This document shows, piece after piece, positions 1-9,300 of a DNA stretch of 51,771 bases (positions are counted from its first letter, which is position 1; the number at the start of each line of letters is the position of its first letter). Where the stretch lies: IMG/VR virus record IMGVR_UViG_3300025671_000094, positions 1 through 51,771 of that record. One strand, written 5' to 3'. The stretch is from a virus. The notes beneath the pieces were generated by a model. That model had not been told where the DNA came from. It did no database searches and worked only from the letters and a program-made list of their open reading frames with translations. The position numbers and the translations under genes were made by a program.

Positions 1-2
1 CT

Positions 3-419
3 ATACCTTCAGATGGTATGGAGGCTGATGACATGGTACGTATTAAAGCTACTGAGTGTGCATCACTCAACGTAGACTTTACTATAGTACATATCGATAA
101 GGATCTTGATTGTATTCCGGGGAAACACTACAACCCTCATAAGGAGACCTTCTATGAGATTGATGTTGACGCAGCTGATTTATTTTATTGGACTCAGATG
201 TTAAAGGGTGATCCAACAGATAACCTTCCAGGGCTACCTAAAGTAGGGCCAAAGAAAGCAGAGAAGATGCTTAACGGTGTACCGCTAGGTAGACGTAAAC
301 ATAGAGTACTTGCTGCATACAGAGCTAAATACGGTCGTGTTGACTGGAAAGAAAAGCTATTGGAAACAGCAAACGGTATTCATATTCTAAGGAGTCATGA
401 TGACTACTTCTCGATTTAA
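3..419 (+). CDS. 5'-3' exonuclease (FEN/T7 gp6-like), 5' end cut by window
   Basis: This is the C-terminal part of a flap/5'-3' exonuclease that would remove RNA primers or degrade host DNA during phage replication. The reading frame is open to the window edge, so the N-terminal catalytic part lies outside. The visible residues include the family signature GMEADD (metal-binding acidic pair), the stretch DKDLDCIPGKHYN, and the helix-three-turn-helix region LKGDPTDNLPGLPKVGPKKA, which binds the DNA backbone. These are the classic landmarks of the Taq-type 5' nuclease C-terminal domain. The gene sits directly before a GIY-YIG nuclease and a primase-helicase, the usual replication context in T7-like phages. 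Its end overlaps the next gene by about 20 bases. The family call is firm; whether it acts as exonuclease, flap nuclease or both is inferred from the family. Confidence 0.88.
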   Translation: MPSDGMEADDMVRIKATECASLNVDFTIVHIDKDLDCIPGKHYNPHKETFYEIDVDAADLFYWTQMLKGDPTDNLPGLPKVGPKKAEKMLNGVPLGRRKHRVLAAYRAKYGRVDWKEKLLETANGIHILRSHDDYFSI

Positions 420-1035
420 CAACCATGAACGTTGGCATAACGTACAAGTTGAACGTGTTACTCAGTTCGATAGTAACGACTGGTGTGGCATTATCACAAA
501 AGAACACGGTGAAATACGGTGTAAGCGTAGAAATAAGAAACGCTTTAAACTAAAGAAAGGATTTAAAGGTCCAATCACTGTTTTCTTTTATCAGGGTAAG
601 ACACCAACGATTGCTGACGATCCTCGGGGTCACATTGAAGTAGAAAGTCACTGGAATATTCTTAATCCAGAGGTCTTTGATGAATCACATCATGGCTTTC
701 TTTATATCATCACGGATAAACGTAATGATAGACGCTATATCGGCGTTAAAACACTGCATACTAGCTGGAAGGGCTATACTAGTTCTTCCTCAGAACTCAA
801 CGAAAAAATAACTAAAGCAGGTAAAGAGAACTTTACTTTCGATATCTTGTTCTCTTGCCCAATGAAAGGTGATCTTAGTTATATGGAAGCCTATATGATT
901 ATGATTACACATGCCCTATGCTCTGATGAGTGGTATAATAAATGGGTACATGAAATTAGGTTTAAACCTGCAATGAAGGATATGGAGAGACAAATTGAAA
1001 TCGCCAAAGACTATTCGCAACCCCTACCACAATGA
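400..1035 (+). CDS. GIY-YIG family endonuclease
   Basis: This is a probable DNA endonuclease of about 211 residues. The second half carries a GIY-YIG core: GFLYIITDK, then RRYIGVK about ten residues later, a conserved W.GY.SSS segment, and an acidic MEAY segment that supplies the expected metal-binding glutamate. The first half (about 95 residues) is basic and not recognised; it could bind DNA. Two ATGs lie in tandem (397 and 400). The AAGGAG at about 389-394 is only 2 nt from the first and 5 nt from the second, so the second is preferred. The gene overlaps the exonuclease gene before it and the next small gene after it, indicating one transcription unit. It could be a resident recombination or packaging nuclease (the T7 gp3 role) or a homing-type nuclease. 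Its tight operon position favours a resident function, but this is inference. Confidence 0.72.
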   Translation: MTTSRFNNHERWHNVQVERVTQFDSNDWCGIITKEHGEIRCKRRNKKRFKLKKGFKGPITVFFYQGKTPTIADDPRGHIEVESHWNILNPEVFDESHHGFLYIITDKRNDRRYIGVKTLHTSWKGYTSSSSELNEKITKAGKENFTFDILFSCPMKGDLSYMEAYMIMITHALCSDEWYNKWVHEIRFKPAMKDMERQIEIAKDYSQPLPQ

Positions 1036-1222
1036 CATTAGGAAGTATAAGGTTATCCCTAATGAACGTTCAGAGGTAACTGAAGAAGATTGGGATGAAG
1101 ATCTAATTGATCTGTTCAATAACAAGCAGCAGAAAGCTGAAAAGATTATGAAGTCAGATAGAGCTAGAAACCGAAGGAAGGAAGCTCGATATGCCAAAGA
1201 AGATAGAATATACGGAGAGTAA
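995..1222 (+). CDS. Small charged hypothetical protein, TTG start
   Basis: This 75-residue protein is highly charged, with an acidic centre (EEDWDEDLIDLF) and a basic C-terminal helix rich in Arg and Lys. I do not recognise the family. No ATG exists in the N-terminal part of the frame. The TTG at 995 has a ribosome-binding-like GGAG about 7 nt upstream, so a TTG start is assigned. It overlaps the 3' end of the GIY-YIG gene by 41 nt and the start of the primase-helicase gene by about 30 nt, which is typical of compact phage operons. The position between a nuclease and the primase-helicase suggests a replication accessory role, but nothing in the sequence proves it. Confidence 0.6.
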   Translation: MKSPKTIRNPYHNDIRKYKVIPNERSEVTEEDWDEDLIDLFNNKQQKAEKIMKSDRARNRRKEARYAKEDRIYGE

Positions 1223-2852
1223 AGAAATAGGTAAGACAGCTTGTCCCGCTTGTCCTTCAAGCGATGGCTTTGCTGTATACGATGATGGACACGGTTACTG
1301 TTATGTATGTAACCACTATGAAAAAGAAATTGGAAAGGAAGAGGAAATGCCTCTTGATACTAACACACCTAGCCTCGAGCTATTTGAAGCAAACCTCGGC
1401 GATTGTCGTGGTGTACAAGACCGTAGGATAACTAAAACTATTGCAGAACACTACGGTGTTCGTGTTAACTATGATAGTGACCGCAATATTATTGCCTATA
1501 ACTATCCTTATTATGCGGATACACATCACCCCATTGCCTACAAAACAAGAACATTACCTAAACAATTCAAGACAGTAGGAGACTTTAAAGATGTTTGGCC
1601 TTTCGGCGTTCACGCTTTTCATGCGGGAGGAAAGAGACTCGTCATCACTGAAGGCGAGTTCGATGCGATGGCGGTCGCGCAAGCTTCGTATGACCACTAT
1701 AATAAAATCTATCCTGTCATCTCGGTAGCAAGTGCTTCTAACCTTAAGAGTCTTCTTCATGCTCGGACATGGATTAGATCCTTTGAGGAAGTTGTTTTAT
1801 TCTTTGACAATGATGCTGCAGGACAGAAGGCTATCAAAGATGCCGCTAATATTATCGGTATCGATAAAGTAAAGATAGCTTCTTTAGGTAGCGTAGCTAA
1901 AGATCCCTGTGAGTTGTACGTAGCTGCAGGTAAAGACGGTGTTATGCGTGCTGTATGGGATGCACAACCCTATAGTCCAGCGGGTATTGTGGTAGGCCAC
2001 GAACCTGTATGGGAACAATACCTAGCTCGACAAGCTACTGAGTCAGTTCCTTATCCGGATTGCTTAGACGGTATCAATGATAAGACTAAGGGTATGCGCT
2101 TCGGTGAGATAACCTTGTTTACTTCTGGTACTGGCAGCGGAAAAAGTACCGTCATTAAAGAAATTGTACTTGACTTATTAGATAAAACTAGTTATAAGGT
2201 AGGTATGATCTCTCTTGAAGAGAGTATTGGCGATACCGCAGAGAAGTTTATTCAGATGAAACTTAAACAAAACCTGCAAGAGTTCGATGTACCACTCGAT
2301 ATACAGGAAGCAGCATCAAAGGAGGTGTTTGGTAGTGAACGGCTTGTATTACTTGATCACCAAGGTTCTGTTGGTGATGAGTCACTCATTGATAAGATTG
2401 AATATATGGCTCTTATGGGTTGTAAGTATCTTATTCTCGATCACATTACGATTGCAGTATCAGAGGGCGCAGAAGGTTACTCTGGCAATGAGGCTATCGA
2501 CAAGGTTATGTCAGACCTACTTAAGATTACTAAGAAGCATGACATCTGGCTTGGAGTTATATCTCATCTACGGAAAGTACAGGGCGGCGGTACCACATTC
2601 GAGCAAGGTAAGTTACCTAGCATGGATGATATCAAAGGCTCTGGATCCATCAAGCAAATCTCTTTCGATATTATCGGGTTCTCTAGAGATATGGCTAATG
2701 AAAATGAAGAAGTTAGAAATACTATTGAGTTCATCGTACTCAAAAGCCGCTTTTCGGGTAAGACAGGACCAGCGGGTTCGGTTAAATACAACCATGAGAC
2801 TACGCGGTTAGAGTATAATAACAACAACATTGACTTTGAGGTGCTACCATGA
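1191..2852 (+). CDS. T7 gp4-like primase-helicase
   Basis: This bifunctional replication protein makes RNA primers and unwinds the fork ahead of the phage DNA polymerase. The 553 residues show all expected domains in order. An N-terminal zinc ribbon has CPAC at residues 18-21 and CYVC at 37-40. A TOPRIM primase core follows, with TEGEFDAM (Glu about 154) and FFDNDAAG (Asp about 206 and 208). The RecA-like hexameric helicase has Walker A GTGSGKST (residues 313-320), a Walker B-like YLILDHI segment and a C-terminal arginine-rich SRFSGKTG loop. Length is close to T7 gp4 (566 residues). A GGAAGGA ribosome-binding site lies about 9 nt before the ATG at 1191. The stop overlaps the next start (ATGA). 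No DNA polymerase is in the window, so it presumably lies beyond one edge. All catalytic motifs appear intact. Confidence 0.95.
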   Translation: MPKKIEYTESKEIGKTACPACPSSDGFAVYDDGHGYCYVCNHYEKEIGKEEEMPLDTNTPSLELFEANLGDCRGVQDRRITKTIAEHYGVRVNYDSDRNIIAYNYPYYADTHHPIAYKTRTLPKQFKTVGDFKDVWPFGVHAFHAGGKRLVITEGEFDAMAVAQASYDHYNKIYPVISVASASNLKSLLHARTWIRSFEEVVLFFDNDAAGQKAIKDAANIIGIDKVKIASLGSVAKDPCELYVAAGKDGVMRAVWDAQPYSPAGIVVGHEPVWEQYLARQATESVPYPDCLDGINDKTKGMRFGEITLFTSGTGSGKSTVIKEIVLDLLDKTSYKVGMISLEESIGDTAEKFIQMKLKQNLQEFDVPLDIQEAASKEVFGSERLVLLDHQGSVGDESLIDKIEYMALMGCKYLILDHITIAVSEGAEGYSGNEAIDKVMSDLLKITKKHDIWLGVISHLRKVQGGGTTFEQGKLPSMDDIKGSGSIKQISFDIIGFSRDMANENEEVRNTIEFIVLKSRFSGKTGPAGSVKYNHETTRLEYNNNNIDFEVLP

Positions 2853-3040
2853 GCGAGACTGCTTTATATCATCAAATAGGTTTACTACAACAAGAACTTG
2901 CTCATGCAAAAGAAATCATTGAAAGTCTTACTACGGAACGTAATAAGTTTCGTAGTCAGGCTATGATGAGGGCAAATAAAATAGAGACATTATCAAATGA
3001 GATCAATAGTATTTATACGAAACAAGAGTATATCCCCTAG
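2849..3040 (+). CDS. Small coiled-coil hypothetical protein
   Basis: This 63-residue protein is predicted to be almost entirely helical, with heptad-like spacing of Leu, Ile and Met, consistent with a short coiled coil. It begins with an ATGA overlap on the primase-helicase stop, which implies translational coupling. No enzymatic motif is visible and I do not recognise the family. It may be an oligomeric accessory factor; that is a guess from composition only. Confidence 0.6.
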   Translation: MSETALYHQIGLLQQELAHAKEIIESLTTERNKFRSQAMMRANKIETLSNEINSIYTKQEYIP

Positions 3041-3164
3041 TCAAGACATTATTAAGCTATTAAATAGTCTTAGATCAAGGGGTACTGAGCCTATTGACTG
3101 GCACTATGATAACAACTATATAACATTTAGAGTAAAGGATGAAAATTATGGCGAAGCAAGCTAG
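2997..3164 (+). CDS. Small hypothetical protein (55 residues)
   Basis: This short frame opens at the ATG at 2997 inside the end of the preceding coiled-coil gene (44-nt overlap) and ends at the TAG at 3162-3164. The product is about 55 residues, with a basic N-terminal half and the segment IDWHYDNNYITFRV, which looks like a small beta unit. The ribosome-binding site is weak. Without this frame the space between 3041 and 3148 would be empty in an otherwise gapless operon, which supports it. No family is recognised. Confidence 0.45.
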   Translation: MRSIVFIRNKSISPSQDIIKLLNSLRSRGTEPIDWHYDNNYITFRVKDENYGEAS

Positions 3165-3246
3165 TCTTCTTAAACCACGCAAGCAGCGAACCTTCACAGG
3201 AAAGAAATATGCAGGACGTAAAAAGTATCGAGGACAAGGTCGATAA
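3148..3246 (+). CDS. Very basic 32-residue peptide
   Basis: This tiny gene encodes a 32-residue protein in which about 40 percent of residues are Lys or Arg, including the tail YAGRKKYRGQGR. An AAAGGA ribosome-binding site lies about 9 nt before the ATG. It overlaps the preceding small frame by 17 nt and ends before the preferred start of the dCMP deaminase gene. Such a composition suggests nucleic-acid binding, but no family is recognised. Confidence 0.5.
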   Translation: MAKQASLLKPRKQRTFTGKKYAGRKKYRGQGR

Positions 3247-3265
3247 CTACAAAGGTTTTATTACC

Positions 3266-3700
3266 ATGACAATAAAGGAAGAACGATATGATACACTATA
3301 TATGGACATCGCTAAGCGAGTTGCTCAAATGTCTTACGACAGCGACACGCAAGTTGGTGCAGTCATCGTTAAAGATGGAAACATTATTTCAATGGGCTGG
3401 AACGGTACTCCAAGCGGCTTTGATAATAACTGTAAACACCCTGAAACGGGTATCACTTTATCTACTGTTATTCATGCTGAAGCTAATGCAATCTGTAAGC
3501 TCGCTCGTACTAGTGGTTCTGGATTGGGTGCCACACTGTACACTACGCTCTCACCTTGTATCGAGTGTACTAAGCTTATCCTCCAATCTGGTATCAGCGA
3601 AGTTGTCGTTGAGAAAGCGTATGAAAAAGATCTAGAAGGATTTAAAATTCTCAATGAGAAAGGTATGTTAAGGGTATGCAAATCCATTATCAAAGAATAG
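3266..3700 (+). CDS. dCMP deaminase
   Basis: This zinc-dependent deoxycytidylate deaminase converts dCMP to dUMP and so feeds thymidylate synthesis for phage DNA. The zinc site is visible: HAE at about residues 70-72 (His ligand and catalytic Glu) and PCIEC with Cys 98 and Cys 101. The N-terminal substrate region includes DTQVGAVIV and GWNGTPSGF, typical of the dCMP deaminase branch rather than tRNA or riboflavin deaminases. A longer frame opens at 3209. The ATG at 3266 gives the usual family length (about 144 residues) and avoids overlap with the basic peptide gene, so it is preferred. Together with the ribonucleotide reductase at 26409-28157 it forms a precursor-supply pair, although the two genes lie in different transcription units. 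Confidence 0.9.
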   Translation: MTIKEERYDTLYMDIAKRVAQMSYDSDTQVGAVIVKDGNIISMGWNGTPSGFDNNCKHPETGITLSTVIHAEANAICKLARTSGSGLGATLYTTLSPCIECTKLILQSGISEVVVEKAYEKDLEGFKILNEKGMLRVCKSIIKE

Positions 3701-3945
3701 AGACTTTACCCGATTATGTTGCTTGGGTCCAATGTAATCCTGAAGATCGCAGTCAAGTAGAGGAGATGTTTCCTAAGGATAAATACGAACTACTGATTGC
3801 AATACAACCTAACTATGACCCTATAACTTGTTCACAACAAGTACTTTACAATCCACCCGCTCCAACTTGGGGCTTAGATGTATGGAAGAAAGAGGACGAT
3901 GGAAGATATACGGAACTATCTACTAGAGAGAATCCGCAGCGATAA
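3676..3945 (+). CDS. Hypothetical protein (89 residues)
   Basis: This 89-residue protein is of unknown family. It contains an acidic-aromatic N-terminal half and a proline-rich segment (LYNPPAPTWGLDVW). An AAGGG ribosome-binding site lies just before the ATG, inside the end of the deaminase gene (25-nt overlap). Its 3' end overlaps the RNA polymerase start by up to 68 nt. Its placement in the early metabolic operon is all that can be said about its role. Confidence 0.55.
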   Translation: MQIHYQRIETLPDYVAWVQCNPEDRSQVEEMFPKDKYELLIAIQPNYDPITCSQQVLYNPPAPTWGLDVWKKEDDGRYTELSTRENPQR

Positions 3946-6016
3946 CATAGGTGTTAAGCCTAGACGCAGCCTACAACTTATGCGTATGATCGACACCGAT
4001 GGTGTTGATATGCTCGACTTCCTAATCGAAGATATGATTATCTACGGACGTAAGTTTATCCAGCGTTGTTTTAAGCGTAGTAAAGTAGAAGGTGAAACCC
4101 CTATTACACAAGCTTCAATGGCTATCGGCAAGTATATTGTTGAAGGCTGGGACAGTAACAACGTTAACTTTAGAGACCATGTTCGTGTTGGTGATCTTAT
4201 CATTGAAGGCTTTGTTATGTGTGGCTACCTGACTATCTCAGTAGGTCACATGAAGAGCCGTAAGCCAGTTACAATCCATGCCACCGATAAATGGGGTGAG
4301 ATGGAAGTAGTAGCTGGCAAAACTACTTGTATGAGTGCAGATCCAATCCCACCTATCAGTAAACTATTTCAGGATAATGGTAGGGCTGTAATTAAAACTT
4401 GGGATAAGTCTAAAGAACACCTGTTTATGAAGTATATTAATGCACCTTTTGTAAAAGCAATTGATAGACTACAGTCTACAAGGTATCGGGTTAACACTGA
4501 AGTTAACCAAGCCATTAAAGAAAATATGTTTATGTTTGTTAAGAACGAAACATTTGATGGTGAAGATAAAGAAGAAAACACTAAGCTGTATCAGCGTCAG
4601 GCTTCTAAGAATCGAGAGATAAAAGAAGTAATGGCTATTGCAGACAAGTGGCTAGGTGAGTCATTTAGTTTCTACATTGATGCAGACTACCGTGGGCGGT
4701 TATACTATAGCGAACCCTTCTTTAACTTTCAGGGTGCTGACATTGCAAGAGGACAACTCTTGTTTGATGAAGGTAAACGCTTTGATGAGTCTGCTAGCTT
4801 CTGGTTAGCTGTTCATACTGCTTGTTGTTTTAATCAGTCATATAGTATTGATGAAATTCCTGAGTGGACTACAGGTAACTACCGTTCTGTACTCGAAGAA
4901 GAAAACTTAGATACTATTTCAGTAGACAAAATGACTCTAGAGGATCGCGCTCAGTGGACTCAAAAGAACATTGAAGTCATTATTGAGATGGGCGAAATGC
5001 GAATGATCGCAGAAGAGGCCGAGAAAGCTATCTCTTTCTTAGCATGTTGCATCGAGTGGTACCGCTACAGTACTACGGATGGGGACTACTATACTCGACT
5101 TCCAATCCCCATAGACGGTGCTAATAACGGCTGGCAACACCTAGGCGCTATGTCTAAAGATTCACTAACAGGGAAGCTAGTTGGGCTTGTTCCTACTGAA
5201 ATCCAGAACGACTTCTATGTACAAATAGCTAAGCGGCTATGCGACAGGATGCCTGAATGGTTTGAAGAAAGACAAATCCCAATGAAGCATATCCGTAAGG
5301 GCATTGCCAAACGTGCAGCTATGACTCGTGCTTATAGTTGTGGTCAAAAGAAAATGTCTGAGTCTATGTATAGCGATTGCTATCAATATGGCTTCACTAA
5401 TGACTACAACATTTCTACCTGGGATTGTGATGAGTTAAGTAGCCAGGTTATTAGGGCTATCCAGGAAGTTTGCCCCGGTCCTTTAGACACCATGAAGTAT
5501 CTGCAGCGGTTAGCTGATCAAGAGATCACTAACTGGTATAAGCAGTATGGTACTGATAGAGGCAAGGGTATCGAGTGGACTACCCCTTCAGGCTTTCCTG
5601 TGATATATGAATGTTATCGCACTAGACCTGTTAAGGTAGACTGTTATGGCTTCAATACGCCTGACGGAGAGATCCGCTTCAAGCACGTTATTAGAGAGCA
5701 TACAGACATCCCTGATCGTAGAGGCTTTATGTGCGGCATTAGCCCTAACTTTGTACACAGTATGGATGCTAGTCATATGGCTCTTGTTATAGCAGACTGG
5801 GAAGGCGACTTCGCTGCTGTGCATGACTCGTATAGCGCTCACGCTGGTAACGTAGAAGATCTTATGGTCAAGACAAGACAAAAGTTTGTTAGTATCTACG
5901 ACAAAGAAAACTTCTATGATACAATACCCTTTGGTAAGGGCTTCGAAGGAGTAGTACCTACTATCGGTAAACTATCTATTAAAGATGTTGCTGATTCTAC
6001 TTACTTCTTTTGTTAA
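3878..6016 (+). CDS. T7-like single-subunit DNA-directed RNA polymerase (short form)
   Basis: This polymerase would transcribe middle or late phage genes. Catalytic landmarks of the T7 family are intact: DYRGRLYY (Asp 270, Arg 274), motif A IDGANNGWQH (Asp 413, equal to T7 Asp537), motif B KRAAMTRAY (Lys 478 and Tyr 486, equal to T7 Lys631 and Tyr639, same 8-residue spacing), NFVHSMD, and motif C VHDSY (Asp 650, equal to T7 Asp812). The C-terminus is YFFC, compared with the aromatic FAFA foot of T7. At 712 residues it is about 170 shorter than T7 RNAP (883), mostly missing from the N-terminal domain, which in T7 binds promoter AT-rich DNA and initiates RNA. The first ATG (3878) has a poor ribosome-binding site. 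The ATG at 3899 follows an AGAGG at short spacing and is a credible alternative (705 residues). It is the last gene of the plus-strand module and is followed by a strong terminator. Confidence 0.93.
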   Translation: MYGRKRTMEDIRNYLLERIRSDNIGVKPRRSLQLMRMIDTDGVDMLDFLIEDMIIYGRKFIQRCFKRSKVEGETPITQASMAIGKYIVEGWDSNNVNFRDHVRVGDLIIEGFVMCGYLTISVGHMKSRKPVTIHATDKWGEMEVVAGKTTCMSADPIPPISKLFQDNGRAVIKTWDKSKEHLFMKYINAPFVKAIDRLQSTRYRVNTEVNQAIKENMFMFVKNETFDGEDKEENTKLYQRQASKNREIKEVMAIADKWLGESFSFYIDADYRGRLYYSEPFFNFQGADIARGQLLFDEGKRFDESASFWLAVHTACCFNQSYSIDEIPEWTTGNYRSVLEEENLDTISVDKMTLEDRAQWTQKNIEVIIEMGEMRMIAEEAEKAISFLACCIEWYRYSTTDGDYYTRLPIPIDGANNGWQHLGAMSKDSLTGKLVGLVPTEIQNDFYVQIAKRLCDRMPEWFEERQIPMKHIRKGIAKRAAMTRAYSCGQKKMSESMYSDCYQYGFTNDYNISTWDCDELSSQVIRAIQEVCPGPLDTMKYLQRLADQEITNWYKQYGTDRGKGIEWTTPSGFPVIYECYRTRPVKVDCYGFNTPDGEIRFKHVIREHTDIPDRRGFMCGISPNFVHSMDASHMALVIADWEGDFAAVHDSYSAHAGNVEDLMVKTRQKFVSIYDKENFYDTIPFGKGFEGVVPTIGKLSIKDVADSTYFFC

Positions 6017-6017
6017 A

Positions 6018-6068
6018 TAAAAAAACCCCACAAGGTTTCCATTACGGATTCCCTGTGGGGTATTTTTA
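6018..6068. terminator. Bidirectional intrinsic terminator between convergent modules
   Basis: An inverted repeat pairs CCCCACA (6026-6032) with TGTGGGG (6054-6060). It is flanked by a run of A on the left and a T-rich tract (TATTTTTATTTT) on the right, so it can act as an intrinsic terminator on both strands. It separates the plus-strand RNA polymerase gene from the minus-strand late module and would stop both from running into each other. Confidence 0.85.
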
Positions 6069-6070
6069 TT

Positions 6071-6322
6071 TTATACTAGTAGCTTTTGAATGTCTTGTTT
6101 TATTTTTGCACGTGCTCTTCCAGAATCAGCTTTAGCTTTTCCTTCTTTAACACCTGCATCGATCAAACCTTTAACATTTTTGTTGTACATTATACGCAAT
6201 AGTTCATCATTAATAGCCGGAGTATATGCCAAAGCAGGATCTAATCCATATTCTTTTACAAATTCCATATCATCAATTTTAAAGCCTTGTAATGCCATTC
6301 GATTATAATTTTTGTTAGCCAT
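6071..6322 (-). CDS. Small basic hypothetical protein, last gene of the late module
   Basis: This 83-residue, mostly helical, Lys/Arg/Asp-rich protein is not recognised. The second half (GRARAKIKQDIQKLL) is strongly basic. A GAGGAA ribosome-binding site precedes the ATG. It lies 10 nt downstream of the large RNA-polymerase-like ejection protein and directly before the terminator, so it is the distal gene of the late operon. It may be a virion-packaged or chaperone-like partner of its upstream neighbour; that is inference from position only. Confidence 0.6.
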   Translation of the reverse strand: MANKNYNRMALQGFKIDDMEFVKEYGLDPALAYTPAINDELLRIMYNKNVKGLIDAGVKEGKAKADSGRARAKIKQDIQKLLV

Positions 6323-6332
6323 AATTTCCTCA

Positions 6333-9300
6333 CTACATATTACTAATGTCTTTAGGTATTTGCGATAAGTATCTATCTTCCACTTCTTTATCTAGCTTTG
6401 CAATACCATTAAGTCTACTTGCAATAGCATAACTTGCAAGATATCCTTTTATAATTGCGGCTAATTGCGATTTAGTTACTATTGAATTTGAACCCTTCCA
6501 ACCATTAGCTTTTGCAATAGAATACCATTTAGCTTCAAATTCATTTAAGCCTCTGCCTGCAGCACGTTTAGCATCGAGTGTCGCTAATTGATCATGCAAA
6601 GCTTTATACTCATTTGATTGATTTAAGATATAGGACGTAGGTGCTTCTGGGCTTAGCAAGTTTTTTACATGTGAGCGAAGTCCGTCTTGTAATGCTTCAT
6701 ATACACCTTGAAATGCATTATGTCCCATTCCATTTGGATTAATTGCAATCTTTTTAAAGTTTCTATTATAGGCACCTCGATAATCTCTAATGCCTCTTAC
6801 ATCCGAAACAATAGCGTCATGAATAAAGTAACCCCACTTAGGTTCTTTTTTATTTTCATTTACTTCAAGAATAGATCTTGCCATAATTGCCGCATCAATT
6901 GCTTGAATTACAAGAACAGGTAATTGATATCTAACTTGATAGCCGTAGGGATCTGGGTTTCTCTTTACGTTTTTAAGTGTTTCAATATCAAATTGTTTAG
7001 AAGTTCTAGCTGGGCGCAAACTGCCTGATGATCTTGTCTTTTTAAGCTCAATAGGATAGCCTTCGGGAAAGTCAGGTAAAGGTACATTGATCATCTCTCC
7101 GGTACCTACTCTTTCTTTTCCACCGATAAACACTACATTACCTAATGGTCCATAGAATCTTGGCGTTTCACCACCAAGCAATGCCCACCCAATACCTACG
7201 TCTTGTAATACTTTTTGATGATCAATATTATCAAGCGTAGCAGTTAAAGCATTTCTAATTAAGCTATTAAAATCTTCTACAAGACCACGATAACCATTAG
7301 GGTCTTCAGCCGTTGCTGCATAACCCTCAATCCGACTATACTTAGCTAGCTCTAATACTTGTTGTCCAAAGCCTGTGCTATTTAAAATCTTCATAACTGT
7401 TTCATAGTTAAACTTTGCAGACTTACCATAAGAATGTTCCATGAGAGGAGTTCTAGATAACATTTTTTCTAATGTTGATTTATCGTTTTGTGAATCTAAT
7501 AATTTAATTACTTCATCACCCCAAAAGTCTTTTTTAAGTTCACGTTGACCTACAAAAGCTGCACCCGTAATTGCTTCAGCTTTAAAGTTAGCATTAAACT
7601 TGGCTCGAATATCTCCTTCTGGGATAACATTCTCTTCATCATTAAAGATAATGCCTACCTTTTTACTTAAATCAATATCTCTACGTTGAGCTGCCTGGAT
7701 AGCCATACCCGATTGTCGTCCATCGGCTTTTGCGCCAACAGTTATTTCAAACCTAGTACTAGCGGTTTCCTCAATTGGCTTTCTAATTAAACCTAGTTGA
7801 GCTGCAATCTGTTGTTCAGCTTGTTGAATAGCGTCTGGATCTCCAGATAACTTAGCATCCTCTAACATCTGAGTTAACCTTTCTGATTCTGGGCTTTCAT
7901 CTGCTTGCGGGATATAATACTTTGATTCTGAGATTTCAGCACCAGGATACTGTCTACGAATATCGCTTGCACCAGTTCGTTTATTGTTTAACTTTGCAGT
8001 ATGGTAATTAGCAAAATCAATATAAGCCCTGACTTGATCGCCCCAGCTTTCGGGATCATCAAATGCTTTCATATCATTGTCAAACTTAATCAACTTAGGA
8101 TTTGATTGTGACATTGCTTTCCAGCGATATCCATTACGAAGCCACCGAGTATATGGTGAGTCATTCTTAGGCTCCTGAGTTACTGCAATTTGCATAACCT
8201 TAGTTATCTCGCGCATTGTCATATTCTTAGGTGCTAAACGTTTACCAGTATAGTATAACACATCGTCTGTAGTTAACAATGCTTCACCTAATGAATACAA
8301 AAAGTCTTGCATTATTTCACTATCTAATGTTGTTTTACTTACATCGACAACTGTTTTCCTAGGACTACGAAGTATGTTTCGTACGATTTTATCATCTTGC
8401 GGATTAAGAACAATGTTTCGATACATATAACGCTCATTGCTTGATGCGTATGCAACAGGAAAATAAAATACTTTATCTTGAAACTCTTCTGCTGCTACAT
8501 AATTTCTAGCAAGCTTCCGGGCTTTCATTGCCATAATAGCATTAGCTTCTGCTTTAGCTGTTTCGTCATCAACTCTTAGCAATGCTTTGGTATAATGCTC
8601 CATCCATTTTGATTCATCTAATCCCAATGCTTTAGCTGCTGGTAGTGTAGAAAATAAACGATTATCTATTTGACCATTAAACGTAGCAAATCCACGAGTA
8701 GGATCACCTACCGATGGAGCCAACAAAGTGATTTTACCATTAGGTGCAATATTAAAATTAACAACTGAGTTAATCATAACCTTCATAATATTAGTAGTTG
8801 TTTTATCTAATGCATTACCCATACGCCCCATAATATCTAGGACTTTTCTCTGCACAGAATCATCATTTGCTCTGCGACTTTTAATAGCTGCATTACCTAC
8901 TTTTTTAAAGCCTTGAGCTAAGTAATGATGCAAACCAACACCTTCAATTTGAGGAGATAGTGAGGGCTTTCTAACATTGCCAGGGTTTAGGTCTACTAAT
9001 ACTTCTCTGGCTGAGTTATAAAAAGTAAGACCGGATTGGGACATCCGATAAGTTTTTCTATTATCAATAGTAATCGGCTCGATAAAACCCATATCTTGAA
9101 TAGCGGACCAAAGAATAGTGTCTGCAAATGCACGTACACGAGGACTGAGTTCTACGCCACCGAACCCCGCCATTGCCCCCGAAGGTAATTGCTGTGGATT
9201 AGGACTTAGTTTATTAACTAAAGAGTTAGCTAGCTGACCACGCTGATATTCTGGATTTATTTCTGTTTTAACTGAAAGTGGAACTGCACCTTCTTCATCA

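Noticed and set aside
2287-2811. 174-codon plus-strand frame inside the primase-helicase gene
   Set aside because: It is in another frame of a gene with all catalytic motifs intact, and its translation shows no protein-like pattern.
3209-3265. Longer dCMP deaminase start at 3209
   Set aside because: The extension overlaps the small basic peptide gene and adds residues not expected in the family; the ATG at 3266 gives the usual length.
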